Positions 17,163 through 25,110 of a stretch of 64,000 nucleotides of DNA are shown here, piece after piece. The stretch spans positions 4,304,150-4,368,149 of the forward strand of contig NZ_AP019783.1 of assembly GCF_019670005.1 (NCBI RefSeq), given 5' to 3'. The stretch is from Methylomagnum ishizawai (GTDB lineage Bacteria; Pseudomonadota; Gammaproteobacteria; Methylococcales; Methylococcaceae). Below the pieces are notes generated by a model. The model had not been told where the DNA came from. It saw nothing but the letters and a program-made list of their open reading frames with translations, and ran no database searches. The translations under genes were made by a program, and so were the position numbers. How positions within the stretch are numbered: position 1 is the stretch's first letter; the number at the start of each line of letters is the position of its first letter.

Positions 17163-17206
17163 TCAAACCGGGAACGCCACCAACTCCTGTCCGGCCTTGA
17201 AGGCGC
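17163..17206 (-). pseudogene. Duplicated C-terminal tail of LysM domain
   Basis: Encodes AFKAGQELVAFPV and a stop, matching LKAGQELVVFPV at the end of the MltD gene (18040-18083). Together with the hairpin on its left it shows that about 100 bp of the gene end and terminator were duplicated on the other side of the toxin-antitoxin pair. Confidence 0.7.
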
Positions 17207-17262
17207 GGCAGGTCGTGAATATCGACCCACCCCACTTTCTCAGCCCCATCCCAATTCCGCCA

Positions 17263-17649
17263 TCATTCCCATATCGCCCCCGCGAAACTCTTGCGGATCG
17301 TCTCGTCATAGGTAATCAACCCCGCACCACCGGCAATCGCCTGGGCCACGATCAATCGGTCGAACGGATCGCGGGCCCAGATCAGGGTCAAGGCGATCCG
17401 GGCCACATCGTGGAATGCCTCGTCGGCGGGCTTCAAGGAAAACACCGGCTCCAGCGCTCCCAATAACCGCGCCGGCGGCACCCGTACCCGGCCAATCTCG
17501 TGCAAATAGCCCAATTCCAATTCCACCATCGGCGAATAGCGCAACACGGCCCCGTCCAGCAATCCGCGCACCCGTGGCGGCCATGCCCGATCCGTATCTT
17601 GGAACAACCACAGCACAATATGCGTGTCGAGGTGAACCCATGGCGTCAC
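17263..17649 (-). CDS. PIN-domain toxin, VapC-like
   Basis: 128 residues from a GTG whose first bases overlap the antitoxin stop (GTGA). PIN signatures are present: WVHLDTHIVLWLF (Asp8), VELELGYLHE, DPFDRLIVAQA, and LITYDETIR, giving the acidic residues of the Mg-dependent RNase site. Toxins of this family cleave tRNA or rRNA when the antitoxin is lost. The 4-bp overlap and GGGGGG ahead of the GTG indicate translational coupling. Confidence 0.88.
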   Translation of the reverse strand: MTPWVHLDTHIVLWLFQDTDRAWPPRVRGLLDGAVLRYSPMVELELGYLHEIGRVRVPPARLLGALEPVFSLKPADEAFHDVARIALTLIWARDPFDRLIVAQAIAGGAGLITYDETIRKSFAGAIWE

Positions 17650-17918
17650 GGCGATCCCCCCGGCGGTTCCCGCAAACGGGCCTCCCAATCGTCCCGCCAC
17701 GCCGCTTCGTCCCAAGGCGAAAACCCGGCCAAATCAGCGGACGGGCCAACGACGGCATCACGTTGCGGCTGGAAACGCGCCAAGCGCGGCGCGGGTTCGG
17801 CCCGGCTGATCACGAAACGGGTGCTCTTCAGCTCGATTTCCACCGGCTCGCCCGTGGCCTCGATCCCATGCAGCACCTCGAAAAGCTGCTTGCGCAGTTG
17901 GGTTGCGCTAATCGCCAT
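17646..17918 (-). CDS. Antitoxin of VapBC-like pair (Phd/YefM-type)
   Basis: 90 residues. The N-terminus MAISATQLRKQLFEVLHG and EATGEPVEIELKSTRFVI match the Phd/YefM DNA-binding fold. The Pro/Trp-rich C-terminus (FSPWDEAAWRDDWEARL) is the likely toxin-neutralising arm. It directly precedes the PIN toxin. By analogy it represses its own promoter, which should lie just right of 17918. Confidence 0.85.
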   Translation of the reverse strand: MAISATQLRKQLFEVLHGIEATGEPVEIELKSTRFVISRAEPAPRLARFQPQRDAVVGPSADLAGFSPWDEAAWRDDWEARLREPPGGSP

Positions 17919-17987
17919 GATGTACGCTCCTGTCGTTTATGGATGTACGCCGATCCTAGCACATCGAACCCGGACCATGGCCCCAAT

Positions 17988-18016
17988 AAAAAAGGCGTCC
18001 CCTGGGACGCCTTTTT
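17988..18016 (-). terminator. Terminator of the mltD gene
   Basis: GGCGTCCC-CT-GGGACGCC stem with A6 on the left and T5 on the right; it works on the minus strand 24 bp past the mltD stop and could also stop transcription in the other direction. Confidence 0.85.
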
Positions 18017-18039
18017 CCATAGCCGCCAATAAACCCCAC

Positions 18040-19476
18040 TCAAACCGGGAACACCACCAACTCCTGCCCGGCCTTGAGCGGGGTCTTGGGATTCAGCCCG
18101 TTCCATTCGGCCAGCTTGAGCTCCGGCACGCCATGGCGCTTGGCCAGGATCGACAAGGTCTCGCCCTTCTTCACCACCACCGTGCGCATGGCGAACACCT
18201 TGGCCCCCGCCAGGTTCCCGGCCAAAGCCTCGGCCCTCTCCCTGGGCATCAGCAAATGGTAGGTCTGGGCGGGCGGCGGCGCTTCCGGCTTGAACGCCGG
18301 GTTGAGGCGGTAGAACTCCTCCGGGGCCATGCCCGCCGCCGCCGCCACCTCGGCGATCTTCACCTCGGGACCGATCTCGACCCGCGCCAGATAGGCTTGC
18401 GGCCCGGCCTTCCGCGCCTTGAACCCATGGGCCTCGGGGTTGCCGACCGCGTGGGCCAGGGTCAGGATTTTCAGCACATAGGCTTCGGTCTCGGCGGGCA
18501 GGTCCAACTCCCAGAACGTGCCGGTGCCGCCCGCCTTGCGGTTGGTGTCGATGGCCCGCCCCACCGCGCCTTCGCCGGCGTTGTAGGCCGCGAGCGCCAG
18601 CAGCCAATCGCCGCCGAACAGGCCGTTGAGGTGTTTCAGGTATTTCAGCGCGGCGCGGGTCGCGGCGTGGATGTCGTAGCGGCCATCGTAGCCCTCGGTG
18701 ATGGTGAGCCCGTATTGCGCCCCGGTGCTGGGGATGAACTGCCAGATGCCCGCCGCCTGCTTGGGCGAGAGCGCCGCGGTCTCGAACGCGCTCTCGACCA
18801 TGGGCACCAGGATCATGTCGTGGGGGAGGCCTAGCCGGTCGATTTCCTCAAGAAGGTACTGGAGATAGGGTTCGGCACGCTTCATCAGGAAATCGACGGC
18901 CCCCGGATGGCCGCGCAGGGCTTCGAGCTGGGCGGCGACGGTCTCGTGTTCGACGCCGGCCAGGACCAGGTTGCCGCGCACGCTGTCCCAAGCATCGCGG
19001 GACGTGGCTTTGTGGCCCTTGCGGGTGGCGGCCGCGCTGGCGATGATCTTGATGCCGCCCGGCGCTTTCGCCGCGGCGTTGGCGGCGGGAACAGGGGGCT
19101 GGGAAGACGGCGGGGCGGAGGGTTTCGGGAACCTGAGCGGCCCGGTCCCGGAATGGGCGGCCTGCCGTTTGCGCGACAGGATGTTTTCGATGATGGCGGC
19201 GGTCGAGAAGGCGGAGGAAAGTTCGGGCAGGGTGGCGGCGTAGGTGTCGGTGACGGGGCCGCCGCGGCGGGAGGGTCCGATATGGAACACCCGCTTGATC
19301 TCGCCGAGCTTGGCCGCGTCCCTGATCGGGGGATCGACCCGCCCCTGATGGGCGCAGCCGCCGAACAAGGCCGGCACCGCCAGGGAAAACACCATATGCC
19401 GAATCGTTTGGGGCAGGAACCTGGGCTTGCGCCAGCCCCGCCGCGGGTCGAATAATTTGCCGGTCGTTTTTTTCAT
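18040..19476 (-). CDS. mltD: Membrane-bound lytic murein transglycosylase MltD-like lipoprotein
   Basis: 478 residues from ATG 19476. A lipoprotein signal (hydrophobic 28-40, lipobox LFGGC with Cys41), a linker, and a goose-type lysozyme-like SLT domain follow: MVESAFETAALSPKQAAGIW with catalytic Glu228, FIPSTGAQYGL and LALAAYNAGEGAVGRAI. A degenerate LysM (about 365-410) and a good C-terminal LysM (KKGETLSILAKRHG to AGQELVVFPV) bind peptidoglycan. It cleaves glycan strands with anhydro ends. It is preceded by no operon partner. Confidence 0.92.
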   Translation of the reverse strand: MKKTTGKLFDPRRGWRKPRFLPQTIRHMVFSLAVPALFGGCAHQGRVDPPIRDAAKLGEIKRVFHIGPSRRGGPVTDTYAATLPELSSAFSTAAIIENILSRKRQAAHSGTGPLRFPKPSAPPSSQPPVPAANAAAKAPGGIKIIASAAATRKGHKATSRDAWDSVRGNLVLAGVEHETVAAQLEALRGHPGAVDFLMKRAEPYLQYLLEEIDRLGLPHDMILVPMVESAFETAALSPKQAAGIWQFIPSTGAQYGLTITEGYDGRYDIHAATRAALKYLKHLNGLFGGDWLLALAAYNAGEGAVGRAIDTNRKAGGTGTFWELDLPAETEAYVLKILTLAHAVGNPEAHGFKARKAGPQAYLARVEIGPEVKIAEVAAAAGMAPEEFYRLNPAFKPEAPPPAQTYHLLMPRERAEALAGNLAGAKVFAMRTVVVKKGETLSILAKRHGVPELKLAEWNGLNPKTPLKAGQELVVFPV

Positions 19477-19554
19477 CAAGACACCTCGCTGATCGCGGAA
19501 CCCCCTGGGGAATGGATACTGGCCAAGCCCCCGGATTTTGCCATCCCACAACGC

Positions 19555-19579
19555 AAAACGCCGGGAAAAACCCGGCGTT
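19555..19579 (-). terminator. Terminator after cytochrome c gene
   Basis: AACGCCGGG-AAAAA-CCCGGCGTT perfect 9-bp stem; on the minus strand it is followed by TTTT, 24 bp past the cytochrome stop. Confidence 0.75.
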
Positions 19580-19602
19580 CGACGGCATTCCGAATGAATG
19601 GC

Positions 19603-19947
19603 TTATTTCTTGCCCGCCTTCAGGAAGGCGATCAAGGCGTCCACCGCTTGATCCTGGGTCAGGCCGGCGCTCTTGACCGGACCCATGGCCATGATCTGGT
19701 CCATGGCCTTGGGCATGGCGTTGCGGCCATTGACCAGCACGCCGGTGAATTCTTCCTTGCTCAGCTTGTTGACGCTCTCGAACAGGTTCGGGTTAGGTTG
19801 AACGTCGTGGCAGGTGCCGCAACCCCGGCCAAAGGCACGCTCGTAGATCTTCTTGCCGATTTCGGCGGGCTCCTCGGCGAACGCGGAACCCGCGAACACC
19901 ACACCGGCCACCAGCAGCATGCCCTTCAAGGATTGATTGATCTTCAT
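19603..19947 (-). CDS. Small periplasmic c-type cytochrome
   Basis: 114 residues: signal peptide (cut after GSAFA), one haem motif CGTCH (Cys43, Cys46, His47) and candidate axial Met residues in NAMPKAMDQIMAMGP. Size and layout are those of a class I monohaem cytochrome c. It could shuttle electrons in the periplasm, but no partner oxidoreductase is adjacent. It has its own terminator. Confidence 0.9.
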   Translation of the reverse strand: MKINQSLKGMLLVAGVVFAGSAFAEEPAEIGKKIYERAFGRGCGTCHDVQPNPNLFESVNKLSKEEFTGVLVNGRNAMPKAMDQIMAMGPVKSAGLTQDQAVDALIAFLKAGKK

Positions 19948-20324
19948 GGTCTCATTCCATTTGTTATTTAAAGAAAGAATTCATTATTCGACCCCCGCCT
20001 CCCAAGGATTGGCCCCGAGGCATGGCAAGCCGGGCAAAAATTATTTCAAACAAGTGGGAGTGCAACAAGGCCGAATTGAGGATTTCGCCGGTTTTTGGCA
20101 TCATCGGTGGCTGTCCTTGACGATGGATGCGGCCAAGGGAGTTCCCGGACCATGACAGCGTTTTCCCGGCCCGCCGACCGGAACCCCGGCTTCCCCCGCC
20201 GGGACCCGCCGATAACCCCAAATATCCCCCTATGTAAAGCACCGATCCTCCGCCCGGAACCGGCGGAACCCGCTTCAGCTTGCACCGTGTTTTTGTTTAT
20301 TCCGAGCCACCGATTCCAAACACC

Positions 20325-21206
20325 ATGATGGACAACAACAGCAGATTCCTGGGCTTGTTCACCGCCACCCTGTTGCTGGCCGCCTGCGCCAGCAATTCCC
20401 CGCCCCCCGGCAAAGGCACGGCCTCGATCAAGATCGAGCGCGAGCGCCTGGCCCACGCCCCGCGCCATCCCGGCTTGATCGCCCCCCGCGAACCCTTGCC
20501 GCCGGGCGAGCATAGCGTGGACGAGGTGTTGGAGAGCTTCGCGCCCTACGCGGTGAGCCAGCTCCGGCCCTATTTCCAGGAAGCCGGGGTGGCCTATCCG
20601 CCCAGCGAGCTGGCCTTGGTCGGGCTGAAGCGGGAAAGGAAACTGGAGGTCTGGGCCAAGGATTGGAACCATCCCGGGTTCCGCTTCATCCGCGCCTACG
20701 ACATCCAGGCGGCGAGCGGCGTGACCGGACCCAAGCTCAGGAAGGGCGACCGGCAGGTGCCCGAGGGGGTCTACCGCATCACCCGGCTGAACCCCAACAG
20801 CAACTACCACCTGTCGATGAAGCTGAATTATCCCAACGAGTACGACTTGTTCCACGCCAACGAGGAGGGCCGGGAGGAGCCGGGTTCGGATATTTTCATC
20901 CACGGCAAGGCGGTGTCGGCGGGCTGCCTCGCCATGGGCGACGCGGCCATCGAGGAATTGTTCGTGCTGGCGGCCCATGTGGGCACCGACAACATCAAGG
21001 TGGTGATCGCCCCGCACGATCCCAGGGTCGCGCCGTTGGACCCGGACCAACCCGGCCTGCCCGGCTGGACCGACGAGCTGTACGAGGAAATCACCGGGGA
21101 AATCCTGGCGCTCTCCCACAGCGGACCGGCCAAGGCCGCCAAGCACAATCCGGTCAAGGTCTCCAGCAACCGGCCCGATCCCGCCGCCAACCACAAGGTC
21201 CGCTGA
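20325..21206 (+). CDS. YafK-type L,D-transpeptidase lipoprotein
   Basis: 293 residues from ATG 20325 (an in-frame CTG/ATG stretch upstream lacks coding character). Lipobox LLAAC (Cys21) indicates an outer membrane lipoprotein. The YkuD domain is seen from LEVWAKD to VIAPHDPR with catalytic HGKAVSAGC (His193, Cys201). It resembles E. coli YafK (DpaA), which trims murein-lipoprotein links, so either a transpeptidase or amidase role is possible. Confidence 0.88.
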   Translation: MMDNNSRFLGLFTATLLLAACASNSPPPGKGTASIKIERERLAHAPRHPGLIAPREPLPPGEHSVDEVLESFAPYAVSQLRPYFQEAGVAYPPSELALVGLKRERKLEVWAKDWNHPGFRFIRAYDIQAASGVTGPKLRKGDRQVPEGVYRITRLNPNSNYHLSMKLNYPNEYDLFHANEEGREEPGSDIFIHGKAVSAGCLAMGDAAIEELFVLAAHVGTDNIKVVIAPHDPRVAPLDPDQPGLPGWTDELYEEITGEILALSHSGPAKAAKHNPVKVSSNRPDPAANHKVR

Positions 21207-21280
21207 TCCCGCGCTCCGGGAGCGGCCTTCGGGCCGGGGGCTTGTCCAAACCCGCCCGGCCCGGAGGCCGCCCAAGCGCC

Positions 21281-21508
21281 TCATTCGGCCGGCACCTCGG
21301 CCAACAAGCCTTGTAGATGGATCCAGGCGATGGTTTTCAGGTATTTCCATACCGCGGCCATCGTGTGTTCATTCAATTCACGTTCGATCATCGCGTCGCG
21401 CATGACACCGCCCTCTCTGGGTTCCGCCACCCGGCCCGGCCCCATGGGAGCGTGGCCGATGGATCGGACGGATCGTGGCTCGAAAAGTTGCTGCTGGCTA
21501 TGGATCAT
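21281..21508 (-). CDS. Possible small protein, unknown
   Basis: 75 codons from ATG 21508, with GGAG 8 bp ahead. The C-terminal half (MIERELNEHTMAAVWKYLK then TIAWIHLQGLL) looks like a real amphipathic helix; the N-terminal half is GC-biased and may be spurious. No family recognised. The only support is the ribosome-binding site and residue composition. Confidence 0.3.
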   Translation of the reverse strand: MIHSQQQLFEPRSVRSIGHAPMGPGRVAEPREGGVMRDAMIERELNEHTMAAVWKYLKTIAWIHLQGLLAEVPAE

Positions 21509-21632
21509 CGGTGCCGCTCCACGGGTGTTTGACGCGGCGGCAGCTTAAACCATCCGTTAGCGCCTTCGCCACAGCTTCCGCCCTGGCTCCGATCCGCTCG
21601 GGACCGGGCCGATAGCCATTCCCCCGCCATCC

Positions 21633-21664
21633 AAGCCGGGCGCAAAAGCGCTCGGGCTTTTTTG
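21633..21664 (+). terminator. Possible terminator
   Basis: AAGCCGGGCGC, AAAA, GCGCTCGGGCTT then a T-run to 21663. The stem has one mismatch and one bulge. Confidence 0.4.
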
Positions 21665-21861
21665 CGGCCGGGGCGGTTATCGCCCGCCCATCCATAACTG
21701 TATTATCGGCGGGACTATCGCTTTCCTAAGCCCGGCCCGGACGCGCCCGCCCGCGAGCGGCGGCGGCGACTCCTGCTAGAATGCCCCCGGCCCCGACACC
21801 GCCATCCCCCGGCCCGCCACGACCCTTGGCGCTCTCTCCACTCCCTACCCCCGACCCTACT

Positions 21862-23577
21862 ATGAACGATAACGAAGTCATCCTCGACCGGCGCACCTGG
21901 GATCGGTTCGTCACGGTCGTCAAGAACCTCAAATCCTCCGGGATCGGCCGCCAAGCCGCCCTGATGTTCGGCCTATTGTTCCTGTTGCTCCTGGGCGTCA
22001 ACGGCCTGAACGTGCTGAGCAGCTACGTGGGCCGCGACTTCATGACCGCCATCGAACACCGCGACACCCAGGATTTCATCGCCCAGGCCTTCGTCTATGT
22101 CGGCGTGTTCGCCCTGGCCACGGCGGTGGCGGTGCTCTACCGCTATACCGAGGAACGGTTGGGCCTCCTCTGGCGCGAATGGCTGACCCGGCGGCTGGTC
22201 GGCTTCTACCTGGAACATCCCACCTATTACCGCCTCAACGACCGGCTGGCGGAAAACGGCGAAATCCACAACCCCGACCAACGCATCGCCGAGGACGTGA
22301 AAGCCTTCACCACCACCACCCTGTCCTTCGCCCTGATGCTGCTCAACAGCGCCTTCACCGTGCTGGCGTTCTCCGGGGTGATGTGGAGCATCAGCCCGCT
22401 GCTGTTCGCGGTGACGGTGTTGTATTCGCTGTTCGGCTCCTATATGACCTTGGTGCTGGGGCGGCCCTTGGTCGGCTTCAACTATGCCCAGTTCGACAAG
22501 GAAGCCACCTTCCGCGCCGACCTCATCCATGTGCGCGAGAACGCCGAATCCATCGCCATCCTGCGCCGCGAGGGCCGGATCAAGGGCCGTATCCTGCGCC
22601 ATTTCGACGAAGTGGTCGCCAATTTCCGCAAGATCATCGCCATCAACCGCAACCTGGGCTTCTTCACCACCGGCTACAACTCCATGGTGCAGATCATCCC
22701 GGCCCTGGTGGTGGCCCCGATGTTCATGCGCGGCGAGGCCGAGTTCGGCGTCATCACCCAGGCGGCGATGGCCTTCGCCCACCTGCTGGGCGCGTTCTCG
22801 CTGGTGGTGACCCAGTTCCAGTCGATCTCCTCGTTCGCGGCGGTCATCGCCCGCCTGGGCGCGCTGGCCGAGGCCATGGAGCAGGCGCGGACGCCCCGGC
22901 TCTGCGCCATCGAAACCCACGCCGACGGCGGCCATCTGGGCTACGAACACCTGACCTTGCGCGCCCAGAACAACCACGGCCATGTCTTGGTCGAGGATTT
23001 GTCCATCGACATCCCGGAAGGGCGGCGGGTCTTGGTCACGGGACCGGACCACGGCGCCAGCGTGGCCTTGTTCCGCGCCACCGGGGGCTTATGGGATTTG
23101 GGGGCGGGCTGCGTGGCGCGTCCGGGGCTGGACCAAGTGATGCTCCTGCCGGAGCGGCCTTATCTACCGCCCGGAACCCTGCGCGAATCGCTGCTGCGCA
23201 CCGGCCAGGAACACGCGGTCGACGACCGCCAGATCATGGCCGTATTGGAAGCGCTGCGCCTGGAAGCCCTGGTCGAGCGGGCGGGCGGGCTGGATGTCGA
23301 ACAACAATGGGGCAGCCTGTTGTCGCTGGCGGAACAGCAATGGGTGGCCTTCGCCCGGCTGTTCATCGCCGCGCCCCGGTTCGCCCTGCTGGACCGGCTA
23401 GGCTCGGCCCTGGACGCCGAGCAGATCGCCCGGCTCCTGGCGATGCTGGACGAGCGCGGCATCACCTATCTCCATTTCGCCCCGCCCGGCGAACCCCGGC
23501 AAGCCTACGATGCCGTGCTGGAACTCTCGGGCACGGGACCATGGACCTGGACCTTGCTCCGGCCCGAACCGTCTTAA
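21862..23577 (+). CDS. SbmA/YddA-type ABC protein with degenerate ATPase domain
   Basis: 571 residues from ATG 21862. The N-terminal part is a complete ABC_membrane_2 domain (RDFMTAIEHRD, ERLGLLWREWLTRRLVGFYL, NPDQRIAEDVKAF, and GRPLVGFNYAQFDKEA). The C-terminal half aligns with an ABC ATPase, but every catalytic motif is lost. The Walker A position reads GPDHGASVAL (394-403, no Lys), the Q-loop Gln is Glu (LPERPYLPPGTLR), the signature is LSLAEQQW, Walker B ends LLDRLGSALD (Asp511-Arg512, no Glu), and the H-loop His is missing. There is no frameshift, so this looks like a pseudo-ATPase; transport may be proton-driven as in SbmA. Confidence 0.85.
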   Translation: MNDNEVILDRRTWDRFVTVVKNLKSSGIGRQAALMFGLLFLLLLGVNGLNVLSSYVGRDFMTAIEHRDTQDFIAQAFVYVGVFALATAVAVLYRYTEERLGLLWREWLTRRLVGFYLEHPTYYRLNDRLAENGEIHNPDQRIAEDVKAFTTTTLSFALMLLNSAFTVLAFSGVMWSISPLLFAVTVLYSLFGSYMTLVLGRPLVGFNYAQFDKEATFRADLIHVRENAESIAILRREGRIKGRILRHFDEVVANFRKIIAINRNLGFFTTGYNSMVQIIPALVVAPMFMRGEAEFGVITQAAMAFAHLLGAFSLVVTQFQSISSFAAVIARLGALAEAMEQARTPRLCAIETHADGGHLGYEHLTLRAQNNHGHVLVEDLSIDIPEGRRVLVTGPDHGASVALFRATGGLWDLGAGCVARPGLDQVMLLPERPYLPPGTLRESLLRTGQEHAVDDRQIMAVLEALRLEALVERAGGLDVEQQWGSLLSLAEQQWVAFARLFIAAPRFALLDRLGSALDAEQIARLLAMLDERGITYLHFAPPGEPRQAYDAVLELSGTGPWTWTLLRPEPS

Positions 23578-23637
23578 CCCGTAGGGTGTCCGCGCCGCCC
23601 CCCTTTCCCTACAACCCCCCGACCGCTTGAACCGCCT

Positions 23638-25110
23638 ATGTCCACCGTACTCGCCTTGCAAGCCGAACTTCCCGAGTTCGACCCCCTCGCCGCCCTCAAC
23701 CCGATCCGCGCCGAAGCCGATTGGATCGGGCTGCGCTATTCCCAGGAAACCAGCCACCGCCGCACCGCCCGCAATGGCCGTCCCGAACAGAACTCGGTGT
23801 CCATCGAGCGCGGCGTGATGATCGAAGCCCTGGTCGATGGCCAAATCGCCTATGCGGGCACCAGCGATCTCTCCGCGGCCGGCATCGCCGACGCCGCCCG
23901 CCGCGCCGCCGCCTTGGCCCGCGCCTCGGCCCGCCACAAGCTGTTCGGCTATTCCGAAGCCCAGCGCCCGAAGGCCCAGGGCCGCTACCACAGCCCGCGC
24001 CGGATCGACCTCGCCGCCGCCGACCTCGCCGGATTCACCGCCGGTTTGATCGAAGCCACCCGGCGCTTGCGGGTTTCCGACCGCATCGTCACCGCGGCCG
24101 CCGAGGCCAATCTGGTCGAGACCGAGCTGCGCTATGTGTCCTCCAACGGCAGCGATATCAGCCAGAGCTTCCTGATGACCGGCCAGAACTTCGTCGCCAT
24201 CGCCCAGGACGGCGGCGAAACCCAGCAACGCTCGCTCAACGGCCCCACCGCCCGCTGCTGGCAGGCCGGGGCGGAAGCCTACGATTGGGACCGGCTCTAC
24301 GGCGAATGCGAACGGGTGGGCCGGGAAGCCCTGGAACTGCTGGACGCCCAGGATTGCCCCAACGCAAGCCTGGACCTGATCCTGGCCCCGGACCAAATGC
24401 TGCTGCAAATCCACGAATCGGTGGGCCACCCCCTGGAACTCGACCGCATCCTCGGCGACGAGCGCAATTACGCGGGCTGGAGCTTCGTCAAGCCGGAGGA
24501 TTTCGGCACGCTGCGCTATGGCTCGGAGCTGATGAACATCGTTTTCGATCCCACCCTGGCCGGCCAATTCGCCGCCTACGCCTACGACGACGGCGGCCAT
24601 CCGGCCCGGCGCGAATATCTCATCCAGGATGGGCTGCTGCTGCGCGGCCTGGGCGGGCTGGAAAGCCAGGCCCGTTCCGGCCTGCCCGGCGTCGCCAATT
24701 TCCGCTCGGCCAGTTGGAACCGCGCCCCCATCGACCGCATGGCCAATATCAACCTGGAACCGGGCGCGTCCTCGCTGGAGGCCATGATCGCCTCGGTCGA
24801 ACGCGGCATCTATATGGAAGCCAACCGTTCCTGGTCCATCGACGATTACCGCAACAAATTCCAGTTCGGCTGCGAATACGCCCGCTTGATCGAGGATGGG
24901 CGCTTGACCCAGGTCGTCAAGAACCCGAACTACCGCGGCATCAGCGTCCCGTTCTGGCGCTCGCTCAAGGCGGTAGGGAACCCGGAGGAATTCCGCGCCT
25001 ATGGCACGCCCTATTGCGGCAAGGGCGAACCCAACCAAGTCATCCGGGTCGGCCATGCCTCGCCGCCCTGTTTATTCGCCCAGGTGGAAGTCTTCGGAGG
25101 TGGCGCATGA
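23638..25110 (+). CDS. tldD: TldD metalloprotease subunit
   Basis: 490 residues. The zinc site HESVGH (His259, Glu260, His264) lies in LLQIHESVGHPLELDRILG, the TldD signature. Conserved C-terminal segments NPNYRGISVPFWRSLKAV and GKGEPNQVIRVGHASPPC are present. TldD forms a heterodimer with PmbA (TldE) that degrades unfolded peptides, matures microcins and removes antitoxins. It overlaps pmbA by 4 bp. Confidence 0.93.
   Translation: MSTVLALQAELPEFDPLAALNPIRAEADWIGLRYSQETSHRRTARNGRPEQNSVSIERGVMIEALVDGQIAYAGTSDLSAAGIADAARRAAALARASARHKLFGYSEAQRPKAQGRYHSPRRIDLAAADLAGFTAGLIEATRRLRVSDRIVTAAAEANLVETELRYVSSNGSDISQSFLMTGQNFVAIAQDGGETQQRSLNGPTARCWQAGAEAYDWDRLYGECERVGREALELLDAQDCPNASLDLILAPDQMLLQIHESVGHPLELDRILGDERNYAGWSFVKPEDFGTLRYGSELMNIVFDPTLAGQFAAYAYDDGGHPARREYLIQDGLLLRGLGGLESQARSGLPGVANFRSASWNRAPIDRMANINLEPGASSLEAMIASVERGIYMEANRSWSIDDYRNKFQFGCEYARLIEDGRLTQVVKNPNYRGISVPFWRSLKAVGNPEEFRAYGTPYCGKGEPNQVIRVGHASPPCLFAQVEVFGGGA

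Larger units (their letters stand above)
16972..17262. other. Intergenic region with duplicated MltD 3' end
   Basis: No complete gene. The AT-rich first part (16972-17100) shows nothing clear. The rest contains a copy of the MltD stop region and its terminator (17109-17206), described separately. Confidence 0.5.
21207..21861. other. Long intergenic region, one doubtful small ORF
   Basis: 655 bp between the transpeptidase and the ABC gene. It contains a possible small minus-strand gene (21281-21508), an imperfect hairpin with T-run (21633-21664), and an AT-containing stretch (21680-21725) that could hold the ABC promoter. Nothing else is supported. Confidence 0.5.

Noticed and set aside
21862-23577. 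Sequencing error as cause of the lost ABC motifs
   Set aside because: The frame is continuous and the surrounding segments align without shifts; five separate motifs are substituted, not displaced.
23398-25056. 552-codon minus-strand frame antisense to tldD
   Set aside because: Shadow of tldD, which carries HESVGH and full family motifs.
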